A stretch of 64,000 nt of DNA from Brevibacterium renqingii (GCF_017808105.1 NZ_JADBHF010000009.1:124001-188000); one strand, 5' to 3'; positions 1-8,966 are shown, numbered from the stretch's first letter. Notes: generated by a model not told the origin, from the sequence alone. Numbers and translations are program-made.

Positions 1-2229
1 CTCGACGGTGATGCGGCTGGGGTCGACGACGAATTCGTCCGTCACCCAGGCGTTCCACATCGTCGCCAGACCGTCGCGCAGCGGCATCGTCCGGTCGGTG
101 ACCCGGTAGTCGGCGGGGATCAGGTCCGCGGCGGTGAGCACCTTGAACGTCTTCTTCAGCAGCGGGTGCCGCGCGATCGCCGCGGACAGGCTCATCGCCA
201 GATCGAGCTGCTTCTGCACGAGCGCGAAGCCCTCCATCTCGACCTGCCTGCGACCGAGATCGAGGGAGGCCAGGATCTGGTAGTTCGGAGATGTCGAGGT
301 GTGCGTCATGTACGCCTCGTGGAAGGCCTCCTCCGCACCGGAGGCGAACTCCTGGTCGTAGACGTGGATCATCGATCCCTGCCGCAGAGCGGTCAGCGTC
401 TTGTGGGTCGACTGGGTCGCATACACCCGGATCGTGGCGTCCGGCGGCGGCAGCAGATCCTCAGCCAGCCACACCTCGTCGGGAGCGGGCTGACCGGTCT
501 CGGGATCGAAGAGGCGCTTCTGCTGCTCCCGGTAGGCCGCGGCGTGGGCGTCGGTGGACAGGGTGTCCTCGAGGCGTTCGGCCGCGTACATGGCCGTGCG
601 CTTGCGCGTGACCGGGTGGAATCGGGCGAAGGCGAACCAGGCCTCGTCCCAGAGGAAGACGAGGTCGGGTTTGATGGCCAGGCACTCGGCCATGACCTTG
701 TACGCGTCGTAGACGATCCCGTCGAAGGTGCAGTTGGTCAGAGTGACCATCCGCACCTCGTCGAGGCGGCCGGCAGCCCGGTAGTCGAGCAGGAGCTGCT
801 TGATCCGGCTGAGCGGCACCGCCCCGTAGAAAGCGACGTCGTTGAGCGGGTAGGCCTCGAGGTAGGCGGTGCGGGCGCCGGTGAGCATGAGTGCGTGATG
901 GTGCGACTTGTGGCAGTTGCGGTCGACCATGACGACCTCGTCGGGGGCGACGACGGCCTGGTGGACGATCTTGTTCGCCGTCGAGGTGCCGTTCGTGACG
1001 AAGTAGGTGCGTTTGGCGCCGAAGGCGCGGGCGGCCAGCAGCTGCGCCTTCTTCAGCGTGTTCACCGGGGCGAGCAGGGAATCGAGCTCGCCGGAGGTGG
1101 CGCTGGATTCGGCGAGTAGCAGGTTGAGTCCGTAGAAGTCGACGAAGTCGCCGATCCACTTCGAACCGACGACAGAGCCTCCGCGGGAGACCGGGAGGGC
1201 ATGGAAGACTCCGGCCGGACGGCGGGCGTGTTCGCGGATCGCGTCGAAGAACGGGGTGTCGTAGAGGTGCTGGGCGCGACGCAGCAGCGACAGGTGCAGT
1301 TCGAACTGGTCTTCGCGGCGGAACACACGGCGGAACCGGTGGGTCAGGGCCCCGGCGAGGCTTTCGATGTGCGCACCGGCCATGAGGTAGAGGTCGAGTT
1401 CCGGGCGCAGACCCGCCAATGTGTCGGCCAGCCGGAGCACCCGACGGACCGAGTTGAGCGGACTCATCGGGCCCGTCGGCGCTTCCTTCGTCGACCGGTG
1501 CGCGAACTCCACGGCATCGCGCAGATCGCGGCTGAGGACCTCGCGCGTGCGGTCGGTGAAGCCCGGCCGGATGACGCAGGCGAGCAGGTTCGGGTTCGTC
1601 AGCGCCGCGGCGACGGCGTCGTCGGCGGTCGGGACGACGACGTAGTCGTAGATGAACTGGTCGGAGGGGTTGCGCAGCTTGAGCAGGTCGGAGTGCAGCT
1701 CGTCGCGGCCGCCTTCGGTGGTCTCGTCGACGATGAGCACCTCGAAGCGGGGGCGGGTGTCCTGCCGGTCCTTGAGTTCGGCGCGCTCGTCCTCGGTCAG
1801 CTCGTCCTCACCGGTGTCGGGCACGGTGGTCCCGCGCAGTCGGTTGACCGCCCGGGTGATCATGTCATGGGCCCGGTCGAATTCGCCGTTCGAGAGCAGG
1901 TCCGTGATCTCCTCGACATAGCGCTGACCGAAGCCGCCCCAGTAGAGCTCCATGGTCCGCAGCGAGCGCAGGGACCGCCAGACCTCGCCGTCCTCGGCGA
2001 TCATCGAGAAGTCCCCGCCGCTGGCAGCCAGACGCTTGATCGCGAACTTCAGATACTCCCAGGCGTCCGAGCGCAGCCGCCAGGTGCTCGCGGGCATGCC
2101 CGGGTCCCGTTCGAGGTTGGCCTTGCGCGGCGTCGACTGGAATCCCGCTCGACCTCGCCTGGCGACGGCATCGGCTTCGGTGATTCCGATCGCCTGCGCC
2201 GATGGATGGTCGGAGTCGATGCCGGTCAT
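1..2229 (-). CDS. Orn/Lys/Arg decarboxylase, PLP-dependent (3' end outside window)
   Basis: The first 743 residues are present and the frame runs off the window edge, so the C-terminal domain is missing. The protein belongs to the fold-type I basic amino acid decarboxylases, which release CO2 from ornithine, lysine or arginine to give putrescine, cadaverine or agmatine. An N-terminal wing domain (about residues 150-270) precedes the PLP domain, which holds a SHHHALM segment, FLWDEAW with the PLP-ring Asp at about D528, and STHKTL with the Schiff-base lysine at about K610. The start at 2229 is favoured by AGGAGG about 6 nt upstream. It is divergent from the ThDP enzyme. Substrate choice cannot be read from the sequence; the long actinobacterial form resembles mycobacterial Rv2531c as I remember it. 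Confidence 0.9.
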   Translation of the reverse strand, partial: MTGIDSDHPSAQAIGITEADAVARRGRAGFQSTPRKANLERDPGMPASTWRLRSDAWEYLKFAIKRLAASGGDFSMIAEDGEVWRSLRSLRTMELYWGGFGQRYVEEITDLLSNGEFDRAHDMITRAVNRLRGTTVPDTGEDELTEDERAELKDRQDTRPRFEVLIVDETTEGGRDELHSDLLKLRNPSDQFIYDYVVVPTADDAVAAALTNPNLLACVIRPGFTDRTREVLSRDLRDAVEFAHRSTKEAPTGPMSPLNSVRRVLRLADTLAGLRPELDLYLMAGAHIESLAGALTHRFRRVFRREDQFELHLSLLRRAQHLYDTPFFDAIREHARRPAGVFHALPVSRGGSVVGSKWIGDFVDFYGLNLLLAESSATSGELDSLLAPVNTLKKAQLLAARAFGAKRTYFVTNGTSTANKIVHQAVVAPDEVVMVDRNCHKSHHHALMLTGARTAYLEAYPLNDVAFYGAVPLSRIKQLLLDYRAAGRLDEVRMVTLTNCTFDGIVYDAYKVMAECLAIKPDLVFLWDEAWFAFARFHPVTRKRTAMYAAERLEDTLSTDAHAAAYREQQKRLFDPETGQPAPDEVWLAEDLLPPPDATIRVYATQSTHKTLTALRQGSMIHVYDQEFASGAEEAFHEAYMTHTSTSPNYQILASLDLGRRQVEMEGFALVQKQLDLAMSLSAAIARHPLLKKTFKVLTAADLIPADYRVTDRTMPLRDGLATMWNAWVTDEFVVDPSRITVE

Positions 2230-2258
2230 GCGTGAGCCTCCTGGCTGTCAGTAGTCAT

Positions 2259-2278
2259 TCGTCGCCGACTGACGACGA
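2259..2278. promoter_or_regulatory. inverted repeat upstream of decarboxylase
   Basis: TCGTCG and CGACGA form perfect 6-bp arms around an 8-nt centre, 30 to 49 bp upstream of the decarboxylase start in the divergent intergenic region. It could be an operator or a leader hairpin. In GC-rich DNA such a repeat may also be chance. Confidence 0.25.
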
Positions 2279-2402
2279 TTCCTGCTCACGGGCTCAGGCG
2301 GGAGCGCCGCACTGATTCCGTTGTTGCAAGATCATACGACCTCACACTGTTCGATGCGCCCGGCGGGGACCACATGAGACAAAAGAATGATAAGCATGGG
2401 GT

Positions 2403-4124
2403 ATGGACACTTCCGCGTCGCTTTCCGCCGGCCATCTCATCGTCGAGGAGCTCGAAGCCCACGGGGTCCGCCGCGCCTATCTGGTGCCCGGTGAGTCCTA
2501 CCTCGACGTCATGGACGGCCTCCATGATTCGTCCATCGCCCCGATCGTCTGCCGGCAGGAGGGCGGGGCGGCCTATATGGCCGTGGCCGAAGGGCGGATG
2601 ACCGGGGTGCCCGGCATCGCCATGGTCACCCGCGGCCCCGGCGCCTCGAACGTCATGGTCGGCATCCACACCGCTTTTCAGGACGCCACCCCGCTCGTCG
2701 TGTTCGTCGGCCTCATCCCCACCGACCATCGCGGCCGGGAGTCCTTCCAGGAGTTCGACCTCAACGGCTGGTTCTCCACGACGACGAAGAAAGTGCTCAC
2801 CCTCGACGACCCCGACAAAGCCGCCGAGGTCGTCGTCGACGCCATGCACACCGCCGTATCCGGCCGGCCGGGCCCCGTCGTCGTCGGTTTGCCCGAGGAA
2901 GTGCTGGTCCGTGCCAGCGCCGGGACCGTGCTGCCGCCGCGCGTGCTCGGTTCGGCGTCGCCCTACGCCGGGGATGTCACGGAGCTGCGGGCACGCATCA
3001 CCGCCGCCGACCGACCCGTCCTCATCATCGGCGGTGAGGACTGGTCGCCGTCGACGTCCAAACGCATCGCCCAATGGTCTCGCGATCGCGGTCTCGGGGT
3101 GCTCGGGACGTTCCGCGCCTATGACGGCATCGATCACGACAGCCCGAACTTCCTCGGCATCCTCGGCTACGGTGCGGCCCCGGTGGCCAAGCGGGTCCTC
3201 GACGAGGCGGACCTGCACATCTTCCTCGGCTGCGTCCGCACCGATGTGGCCACAGCCGGGTTCACCCTCGGCACCGATCAGCGCACCGTCGTCATCGGCC
3301 CCGACGCCGATGCTCACGGACACTTCGGCCGTCTCGACCAGCACATCGTGACCTCGGTGAACCGGTTCGCCCAATCCCTGTTCACCGAGGACGGGTCGCG
3401 GACCTATTCGGTCTCCTCCGACGGATCGATCGACGAACCGCCGCTCGGCGACACCCTCTCCGAGGCGGCCGGCCATGCGGTGCCGCTGCCCGAATGGGTG
3501 CGCGAGGCCCGGGCCGAACTCGACGACTGGCGGGCTCCGCAGGTCCCCGGACCCGATTCCAGCGATCGCTTCGTCGATATGGACGAGGCGTTCGTGCACG
3601 TCAGGCAGCTGCTGCCGAGTGATGCGATCATCACCTACGGGGCCGGGAACTTCTCCGGCTGGGCGACCCGGTTCCTGCCCACCCACGGGTTCCCCTCGGC
3701 GCTGGGACCGCGCAACGGCTCGATGGGCTTCGGGCTGCCGGCCGCGGTCGCCGCCGGTCTCGTCCATCCCGAACGGCCCGTGTTCTGCATCGCCGGCGAC
3801 GGCGACTTCCTCATGAACGGTCAGGAGATGGCCACCGCGGCTCAGTACGGTGCCGACATCACCATCGTCATCAACGACAATTCGGTCTACGGCACGATCC
3901 GCGGCCATCAGGATCGTGAGTACCCGGGTCGGGCCCCGGCCACGGCGCTGCAGAATCCGGACTTCGCAGCCATGGCCACGGCCTTCGGCGGACTCGGAAT
4001 CCGGGTCGAGAGGACCGCCGACTTCCGGGAGGCGTTCGACCGGGCGCTGGCGCACAAGGGCCTGTCCCTCGTCCACTGCCTCACCGATCCGAGCATCCGC
4101 GGCGCCCGCCTGCCCCGGGCATGA
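2403..4124 (+). CDS. thiamine diphosphate-dependent enzyme, acetolactate synthase-like
   Basis: A 573-residue member of the ThDP family of acetolactate synthase, benzoylformate decarboxylase and oxalyl-CoA decarboxylase types. The three usual domains are visible: an N-terminal PYR domain with the conserved catalytic Glu in CRQEGGAAYMA (about E53), a central Rossmann-like domain (about 190-340), and a C-terminal PP domain with the ThDP/Mg motif GDGDFLMN (G465-D466-G467) ending in NDN (491-493). The substrate is unknown. It is probably not the housekeeping acetolactate synthase, because no regulatory subunit gene or ilvC is adjacent. The next gene, an amidohydrolase, starts 23 bp downstream. 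There is no good Shine-Dalgarno; a weak TAAGCA box ends 6 nt before the ATG. Confidence 0.85.
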   Translation: MDTSASLSAGHLIVEELEAHGVRRAYLVPGESYLDVMDGLHDSSIAPIVCRQEGGAAYMAVAEGRMTGVPGIAMVTRGPGASNVMVGIHTAFQDATPLVVFVGLIPTDHRGRESFQEFDLNGWFSTTTKKVLTLDDPDKAAEVVVDAMHTAVSGRPGPVVVGLPEEVLVRASAGTVLPPRVLGSASPYAGDVTELRARITAADRPVLIIGGEDWSPSTSKRIAQWSRDRGLGVLGTFRAYDGIDHDSPNFLGILGYGAAPVAKRVLDEADLHIFLGCVRTDVATAGFTLGTDQRTVVIGPDADAHGHFGRLDQHIVTSVNRFAQSLFTEDGSRTYSVSSDGSIDEPPLGDTLSEAAGHAVPLPEWVREARAELDDWRAPQVPGPDSSDRFVDMDEAFVHVRQLLPSDAIITYGAGNFSGWATRFLPTHGFPSALGPRNGSMGFGLPAAVAAGLVHPERPVFCIAGDGDFLMNGQEMATAAQYGADITIVINDNSVYGTIRGHQDREYPGRAPATALQNPDFAAMATAFGGLGIRVERTADFREAFDRALAHKGLSLVHCLTDPSIRGARLPRA

Positions 4125-4135
4125 ACCGTCCTGAC

Positions 4136-4141
4136 TAAGGT
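4136..4141 (+). promoter_or_regulatory. -10 box for leaderless start of amidohydrolase
   Basis: TAAGGT ends exactly 6 nt before the ATG at 4148, which would place the transcription start on the initiation codon. The AAGG inside it could also act as a ribosome binding site if the gene is cotranscribed from upstream. Confidence 0.45.
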
Positions 4142-4147
4142 GGCCTC

Positions 4148-5779
4148 ATGAGAATCGACGCGATCTTCACCGACCTCGATGCCCACACCCTCGACCCCGA
4201 GCGGCCGAGGGCCAGCAGGATCGGGGTCTTCAACGGCCGAATCATCGGCTTCGACGAGGACCTCGACGGCGTCGATGCCGACCGGATCGAATCGCTGGGC
4301 GGGGCGACGGTGCTGCCGGGCTTCACCGACGCCCACTGCCACACCGCCTGGTTCGGTCTGACTCTGGCCTCCGTCGATGTCACGGCGCTGCCGGGCGGGC
4401 TGCCCGACGTCTACTCCGCGCTCGAGGAGGCGGCGGCCGCGACGCCGGCCGGGGAGTGGATCAACGCCACCGGATACGCCCATCGCGACTACGACGGTCA
4501 GTACCCCGAGCTGGCCCGCCTCGACGAGATCACCGGCGACCGCCCGCTGTTCATGCGCCAGACCTCCGGCCACGCCGCGATCGTCAACACCGAGGCGATG
4601 CGCCGGGCCGGCATCCTGGACCCCGGTTTCACCGAACCGGTCGGCGGCAAGGTCGTCACCGACCCGGCCGGCCACCCGACCGGTCTGCTCGAGGAGACCG
4701 CGCAGGCGCTCGTCCAGGACCTCATCCGTCCCTACTCCCTCGACACCCTCGTCGAGGCGATCGACCTCGCCACGGCCTACTATGCGAAGGAGGGCATCAC
4801 CTCCTTCGGCGAGTGCGGCATCGCCTACGGGTGGATCGGCCACTCCCCCATCGAGATCAGCGCCTATCTGCGTGCCCGCGAAGAGGGCCGGCTGCGAGCC
4901 CGGGCCCAGCTGATGCCGCAGGCCGATGGACTGCACACGATCGCGGCGAACTCGGCCGACGGATTCGGCATCGGTCTCGATGCGGGACTGCGCACCGGCC
5001 TCGGCGATGATCTCATCTCGATCGGCCCGGTGAAGTTCTTCATGGACGGGGCCCTGTCCGGCGAGACCGCGGCGCTGCGGGAGAACTATGCGGGCAAGGA
5101 CCATCCCGGCTATCTCCAGGCCGACGCCGAGGTGCTGCGGCAGCAGATCCTCGACACCTACGCCTCGGGCTGGTCGGTCGCCGTGCATGCGATCGGCGAT
5201 GCCGCCGTCGACGCGGCGGTGGCCAACATCGTCGATGCGCAGAAACGGTTCGGCCGCCGCGCGGTGCCCAACCGGATCGAACATGCCGCCATGGTCCATG
5301 ACGAGCACCTGGCCACGCTGGCCGAGAACGGCATCGTCGTGACCCCGCAGTCGGCCTTCGCCGAGGGCATCGGCGACGGCATGAATGCTTCCCTGGGACC
5401 GCAGCGCCGACATCTGCTCTACCGGGCCAAGTCCTTCCTCGACGCCGGTGTCCTGCTCGCCGGCAGCTCGGATCGGCCCTGTGCCGACGGCAATGTGCTG
5501 CGCGGGATCGAAGCCTTCGTCACCCGCGCCACCCGTGACGGCGACGTCATGGGCTCGGCCGCCGAGCGCCTCACCGCCGACGAGGCTCTCGCGGCCTACA
5601 CCGTGAACGCCGCCGCGGCCTCGGGCCAGGGCGCGGACAAGGGCACGCTGAGCCGCGGGAAGCTCGCAGACTTCGTCGCCCTCGACACCCACCCCGGGCA
5701 GGTGGGCCCGACCGAGATCTCACAGATCCCGATCCGCGCCACCGTCCTCGGCGGCAACTTCACCCACGACGCCCGCTGA
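4148..5779 (+). CDS. amidohydrolase family 3 (YtcJ/AepA-like) metal-dependent hydrolase
   Basis: A 543-residue metal-dependent amidohydrolase with a composite beta domain at both ends and a TIM barrel between. The first metal motif is DAHCH (about 61-65). Other recognisable family segments are VKFFMDGALSG near the middle, [23 protein letters not shown] and GSSDRPCADG, supplying barrel histidines and an Asp. YtcJ-type enzymes hydrolyse amide or formamide bonds of poorly known small substrates, so the substrate is left open. It follows the ThDP enzyme on the same strand and converges with the aminotransferase; a perfect palindrome spans both stop codons. A paralogue heads the polyamine operon at 57139. 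Confidence 0.88.
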   Translation: MRIDAIFTDLDAHTLDPERPRASRIGVFNGRIIGFDEDLDGVDADRIESLGGATVLPGFTDAHCHTAWFGLTLASVDVTALPGGLPDVYSALEEAAAATPAGEWINATGYAHRDYDGQYPELARLDEITGDRPLFMRQTSGHAAIVNTEAMRRAGILDPGFTEPVGGKVVTDPAGHPTGLLEETAQALVQDLIRPYSLDTLVEAIDLATAYYAKEGITSFGECGIAYGWIGHSPIEISAYLRAREEGRLRARAQLMPQADGLHTIAANSADGFGIGLDAGLRTGLGDDLISIGPVKFFMDGALSGETAALRENYAGKDHPGYLQADAEVLRQQILDTYASGWSVAVHAIGDAAVDAAVANIVDAQKRFGRRAVPNRIEHAAMVHDEHLATLAENGIVVTPQSAFAEGIGDGMNASLGPQRRHLLYRAKSFLDAGVLLAGSSDRPCADGNVLRGIEAFVTRATRDGDVMGSAAERLTADEALAAYTVNAAAASGQGADKGTLSRGKLADFVALDTHPGQVGPTEISQIPIRATVLGGNFTHDAR

Positions 5780-5797
5780 CCCCGCGGGGTCAGCGGG
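5772..5797. terminator. 26-bp perfect palindrome overlapping two stop codons
   Basis: CCCGCTGACCCCG (5772-5784) is followed at once by its exact reverse complement (5785-5797). The TGA of the amidohydrolase (5777-5779) and the TGA of the aminotransferase (5790-5792, minus strand) both lie in the stem. It is probably a bidirectional transcription stop. It has no T-tract. Confidence 0.6.
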
Positions 5798-7154
5798 AGA
5801 AGTCGAGGTCGGTGAGCACCTTCTCGAAGATTCCGAGTCCGCGTTCGAGGTCCTCCTCGCTGATGTTGATCGGCGGGACCACGTGCAGTCGGTGGTAGTT
5901 GTTGAACGGCACGACGCCGTGCTCCTTGAGTGCCGCGACGACCGAGGCGACCTCGGGCGATCCGCCGCCGTAGGGAGCCAGCGGCTCCTTCGTCTCCTTG
6001 TCCCAGACGAGTTCGATCGCCCAGAACGCACCCGTGCCGCGGACTTCCCCGACGTGCTTCGAGTTCTCTGCGATCTGCCGCAGCCGGGGCCCGATGATGG
6101 TCTCGCCGATGCGGGCGGCGTGCTCGATCATCCCTTCATCAGCCATCGCGTTGATCGTGGCGACGGCGGCCGCGCAGGCCAGGGGATGGCCCGAATAGGT
6201 CAGCCCGCCGGGGTAGACGCGCTCGGCGAAGGTCTCGAAGATCGCGTCGCTGATGACCACACCGCCCAGCGGCACATATCCGGAGTTCACCCCCTTGGCG
6301 AAGGTGATGAGGTCGGGGACGATGTCGAAGTGCTCGAAGGCGAACCACTTGCCCGACCGCCCGAATCCGGCCATCACCTCATCGGCGATGAGGACGATCC
6401 CGTACTCATCGGCCAGTGCCCGCACGCCCTGCATGTATTCGGGGCTGGGAACCATGATGCCGGCAGTGCCGGGAATGGATTCGAGGATGATCGCCGCGAT
6501 CGTCGCCGGACCCTCCAACTGGATGGTCCGTTCGAGGTGGTGAAGCGCGCGTTCGGTCTCCTCCGCCTCGGTGGCGGCGTGGAACTCGGACCGGTAGAGG
6601 AAGGGGCCGAAGAAATGGACGACGCCGGCATCTCCGTGTTCGTTCTCCCAGCGGCGGGGATCGCCGGTGACGTTGACGGCCGTCTGGGTTCCGCCGTGAT
6701 ACGACCGGTAGCGTGAGAGCACCTTGGTCCGGCCGGTGTGCAGGCGGGCCATGCGGATGGCGTGCTCGTTCGCATCGGCCCCGCCGTTGGTGAAGAACAC
6801 GCGGTCCAGTCCCGCCGGCGTGCGATCGGTGATGAGCCGGGCGGCCTCCGAGCGGGCGGCATTGGCAGTGGCCGGGCTGATCGTGCACAGCAGATCGGCC
6901 TGGTCCTTGATCGCGGCGACGACGGCCGGGTGCTGGTGACCGATGTTCGTGTTCACCAGCTGGGAGGAGAAGTCGAGGAACTCCTGCCCGTCACCGTCGA
7001 CGATCGTCGACCCCTGGGCTCTGACCACGGTCGGAGGATCGATGAGACGCTGCGCCGACCAGGAGTGGAAGACGTGCGCGCGGTCGAGCTCGTGGGCTCG
7101 GGCGGCTTCGTCCTTGATCGCTGCGAGATCGACATCGCTGAGCTGGTGCACCAT
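5790..7154 (-). CDS. class III (omega) aminotransferase, PLP-dependent
   Basis: A 454-residue fold-type I aminotransferase of subgroup III, which moves amino groups from omega-amino acids, amines or taurine to pyruvate or 2-oxoglutarate. Seen in sequence: TNGGADANE (phosphate-binding region), the Asp of LIADEVMAGFGRSG (about D258) that contacts the pyridine nitrogen, and the PLP lysine in ITFAKGVNSGYVPLGG (about K287). A GTG at 7160 would add two residues, but GAAAGG sits 6 nt before the ATG at 7154, so I prefer the latter. It converges with the amidohydrolase and diverges from the yigZ-like gene. The neighbourhood suggests amine or omega-amino acid catabolism; the donor is unknown. Confidence 0.88.
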   Translation of the reverse strand: MVHQLSDVDLAAIKDEAARAHELDRAHVFHSWSAQRLIDPPTVVRAQGSTIVDGDGQEFLDFSSQLVNTNIGHQHPAVVAAIKDQADLLCTISPATANAARSEAARLITDRTPAGLDRVFFTNGGADANEHAIRMARLHTGRTKVLSRYRSYHGGTQTAVNVTGDPRRWENEHGDAGVVHFFGPFLYRSEFHAATEAEETERALHHLERTIQLEGPATIAAIILESIPGTAGIMVPSPEYMQGVRALADEYGIVLIADEVMAGFGRSGKWFAFEHFDIVPDLITFAKGVNSGYVPLGGVVISDAIFETFAERVYPGGLTYSGHPLACAAAVATINAMADEGMIEHAARIGETIIGPRLRQIAENSKHVGEVRGTGAFWAIELVWDKETKEPLAPYGGGSPEVASVVAALKEHGVVPFNNYHRLHVVPPINISEEDLERGLGIFEKVLTDLDFSR

Positions 7155-7230
7155 TGTCACCCTTTCGCCGAGGAGGGGCTGGCGGAGCGTGAGATCCGCG
7201 CCTGTCAGCTCATCGTAGAACAGATTCGAC

Positions 7231-7236
7231 TACAGT
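7231..7236 (+). promoter_or_regulatory. -10 box for leaderless start of yigZ-like gene
   Basis: TACAGT ends 7 nt before the ATG at 7244, and no Shine-Dalgarno is present. The spacing favours 7244 over the in-frame GTG at 7235, which would overlap the box. Confidence 0.55.
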
Positions 7237-7243
7237 GACGAGC

Positions 7244-7855
7244 ATGTCGTACCGGACCATCGCCACCAGTGTCGAGGCCGAGATCGAGATCAAGAAGTCC
7301 CGCTTCCTCGCCCGCCTCTCCCCCGCCGCCGACGAGGGCGAGGCCCGCGCGGTCATCGCAGACTGTCGCGCCGTGCGTCCGAAGGCCCGACACCACTGCT
7401 CAGCGTTCGTCCTCGACCCGGATTCGCGCACGCAGCGCTTCAGCGACGACGGCGAACCGGCCGGGACCGCCGGCGCCCCGATCCTCGACGTCGTCTCCGG
7501 ACACCAGCTGACCTATGTCGTCGCGGTCGTGACCAGGTACTTCGGCGGCACCCTGCTGGGCGCGGGCGGACTCGTGCGCGCCTACGGGCAGGCCGCCTCG
7601 GAGGCGGTGGAGCGGGCACGGATCATCACTCGGCACGAACTCGTGCCGGTGCGGGCGGATGTGGACTACGCCCAGGCCAACGCCCTCGAGCGGGCGGCCG
7701 GCAATCGGGGCTGGACGACACGAGCCGAATACGGCGGTGAGGTGGGACTCGACGTCCTCGTGCCCCTCGCCGAGGTGGACGCGGCCCTCGAGATGTACGC
7801 CGACCTCACCGCCGGGCAGGCAGAGCCGGCCGTCGGTGAGGTCGAATGGGTGTGA
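7244..7855 (+). CDS. yigZ: YigZ/IMPACT family protein
   Basis: A 203-residue protein with the two-domain YigZ layout. The N-terminal UPF0029 (IMPACT) domain carries KSRFLARLSP, HHCSAFVLD and FSDDGEPAGTAGAPIL, followed by VTRYFGGTLLGAGGLVRAYG; a smaller C-terminal ferredoxin-like domain follows from about residue 135. Eukaryotic IMPACT acts in translation control; the bacterial role is not established. Length fits the family. The gene stands alone between a divergent aminotransferase and a convergent ybaK-like gene. Confidence 0.9.
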   Translation: MSYRTIATSVEAEIEIKKSRFLARLSPAADEGEARAVIADCRAVRPKARHHCSAFVLDPDSRTQRFSDDGEPAGTAGAPILDVVSGHQLTYVVAVVTRYFGGTLLGAGGLVRAYGQAASEAVERARIITRHELVPVRADVDYAQANALERAAGNRGWTTRAEYGGEVGLDVLVPLAEVDAALEMYADLTAGQAEPAVGEVEWV

Positions 7856-7872
7856 GCCGCAGGCTCCATCGT

Positions 7873-7885
7873 GCGGCGAAGCCGC
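7873..7885. terminator. short hairpin between convergent genes
   Basis: GCGGC and GCCGC form a 5-bp GC stem around a GAA loop in the 33-bp gap between two converging genes. There is no T-tract, so terminator function is inferred from position. Confidence 0.3.
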
Positions 7886-7888
7886 GAC

Positions 7889-8389
7889 TCAGTCGAGTGT
7901 GGCGATCTTGGCCACCTGCGCATTGGTGAGCATGACGAGGTCCTCGGGACGGATCTCGATCTCGAGGCCGCGTCGGCCGGCCGAGACGAACACAGCGGAA
8001 TGATCGAGGGCGGTGCGGTCGATGACGACGGGCACGGCGTGGCGCTGCCCGAAGGGGGAGACTCCCCCGACGGGGTACCCGGTCCGACGCTCGGTCTCGG
8101 CCACACCTGCCAGCTGGGCCTTCTTCGCTCCGCGCGCGGAGGCCAGGCCCTTGAGATCGAGCTGTCCGGAGACCGGGACGAGCGCGGTCACGGGAGAGCC
8201 GTCGACCTGGATCATCAGGGTCTTGAATACCTGGTCCGAGCTGACGCCGAGCTTGTCGGCGGCCTCCGAGCCGTAGCGGCGAGTGGAAGGGTCATGATCG
8301 AAGCTGCGCAGACTGTAATCGATGCCTGCCAGGTTGAGCACTCGCACGGCCGGGGTAGCCACGCCTGTGGGTTTGGATGCAACTGTCAT
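7889..8389 (-). CDS. ybaK: Cys-tRNA(Pro)/Cys-tRNA(Cys) deacylase, YbaK family
   Basis: A 166-residue YbaK/EbsC domain protein, the trans-editing factor that hydrolyses Cys wrongly attached to tRNA(Pro). Family features: VFKTLMIQVDG with the conserved lysine near the N-terminus, VPVSGQLDLKGLA, and VGGVSPFG, the glycine-rich loop typical of YbaK. The start at 8389 (MTVASKPTG) is chosen because residues match the family from there; GGAGG lies about 12 nt upstream, a little far. An upstream extension to 8428 has no family support. Confidence 0.88.
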   Translation of the reverse strand: MTVASKPTGVATPAVRVLNLAGIDYSLRSFDHDPSTRRYGSEAADKLGVSSDQVFKTLMIQVDGSPVTALVPVSGQLDLKGLASARGAKKAQLAGVAETERRTGYPVGGVSPFGQRHAVPVVIDRTALDHSAVFVSAGRRGLEIEIRPEDLVMLTNAQVAKIATLD

Positions 8390-8611
8390 AAGGGGGTAGT
8401 GCCTCCTGCCCGCAAGTTCGCAGGACACAATGGGCGCTGCTGCCCAGGACCGTCGGCGATCCCGTGTTCCCGCGTCGATACGGACGGAATTGTTGTATCG
8501 GTGCTGATGGTTTACCCGCCCACAATAGGCGAAGTGTCGGCGCGAGCGCCAATTCCGACCACACGAAGTGACCTGTCGGTAGCCTGCGGGAGCGGGGCCT
8601 CGACCGCGAAT

Positions 8612-8959
8612 TCAGCCCCAGCCGAGTTCGTGCAGCCGCTCATCGTCGATGCCGTAGAAATGAGCGATCTCGTGGACGATCGTCACGACGATCTCGTCTC
8701 GCAGATGGTCACGGTCGGCGGCGAAGTCGATGAGGTTGTCGCGATAGATGAAGATGGTGTCGGGCAGCTCGAGGCCCGAGATCCCGCGTTCGCCGATCGG
8801 GGTCCCCTCGTAGAGGCCGAGCAGGTGCCGGTCCCCGTTCTCCGGCCGGCCCTCGACGAACAGGGCGACGTTGTCCAGCTGATCGGTCACCCCGGTCGGC
8901 AGCAGCTGGAGAGCCTCGTCGAGGATCGCTTCGAACTCGTCATCACCCAGGGACTCCAT
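8612..8959 (-). CDS. small zincin-like metallopeptidase family protein
   Basis: A 115-residue protein of the minimal zincin family (PF06262-like). The C-terminal half holds HEIAHFYGIDDERLHELG, giving the HExxHxxGxxD zinc site. Family members are short soluble proteins of unknown substrate found across actinobacteria. The start at 8959 is chosen because TAGGGT ends 7 nt upstream and residues match the family from MESLGDDEFE; upstream in-frame codons are unlikely to be translated. It diverges from the tRNA cluster. Confidence 0.85.
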   Translation of the reverse strand: MESLGDDEFEAILDEALQLLPTGVTDQLDNVALFVEGRPENGDRHLLGLYEGTPIGERGISGLELPDTIFIYRDNLIDFAADRDHLRDEIVVTIVHEIAHFYGIDDERLHELGWG

Positions 8960-8966
8960 ACTCTCC

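Noticed and set aside
2286-5692. Two long minus-strand frames opposite the ThDP enzyme and amidohydrolase
   Set aside because: Low-complexity Gly/Arg/Val translations without motifs; the plus-strand genes carry clear catalytic residues.
7155-7160. GTG start for the aminotransferase two codons upstream
   Set aside because: GAAAGG would be directly adjacent to that GTG; the ATG at 7154 has the better spacing.
8390-8611. Small hairpins and open frames between ybaK-like and metallopeptidase genes
   Set aside because: CCTGC/GCAGG and GGCGC/GCGCC arms are short, and no frame has a ribosome binding site or recognisable product.
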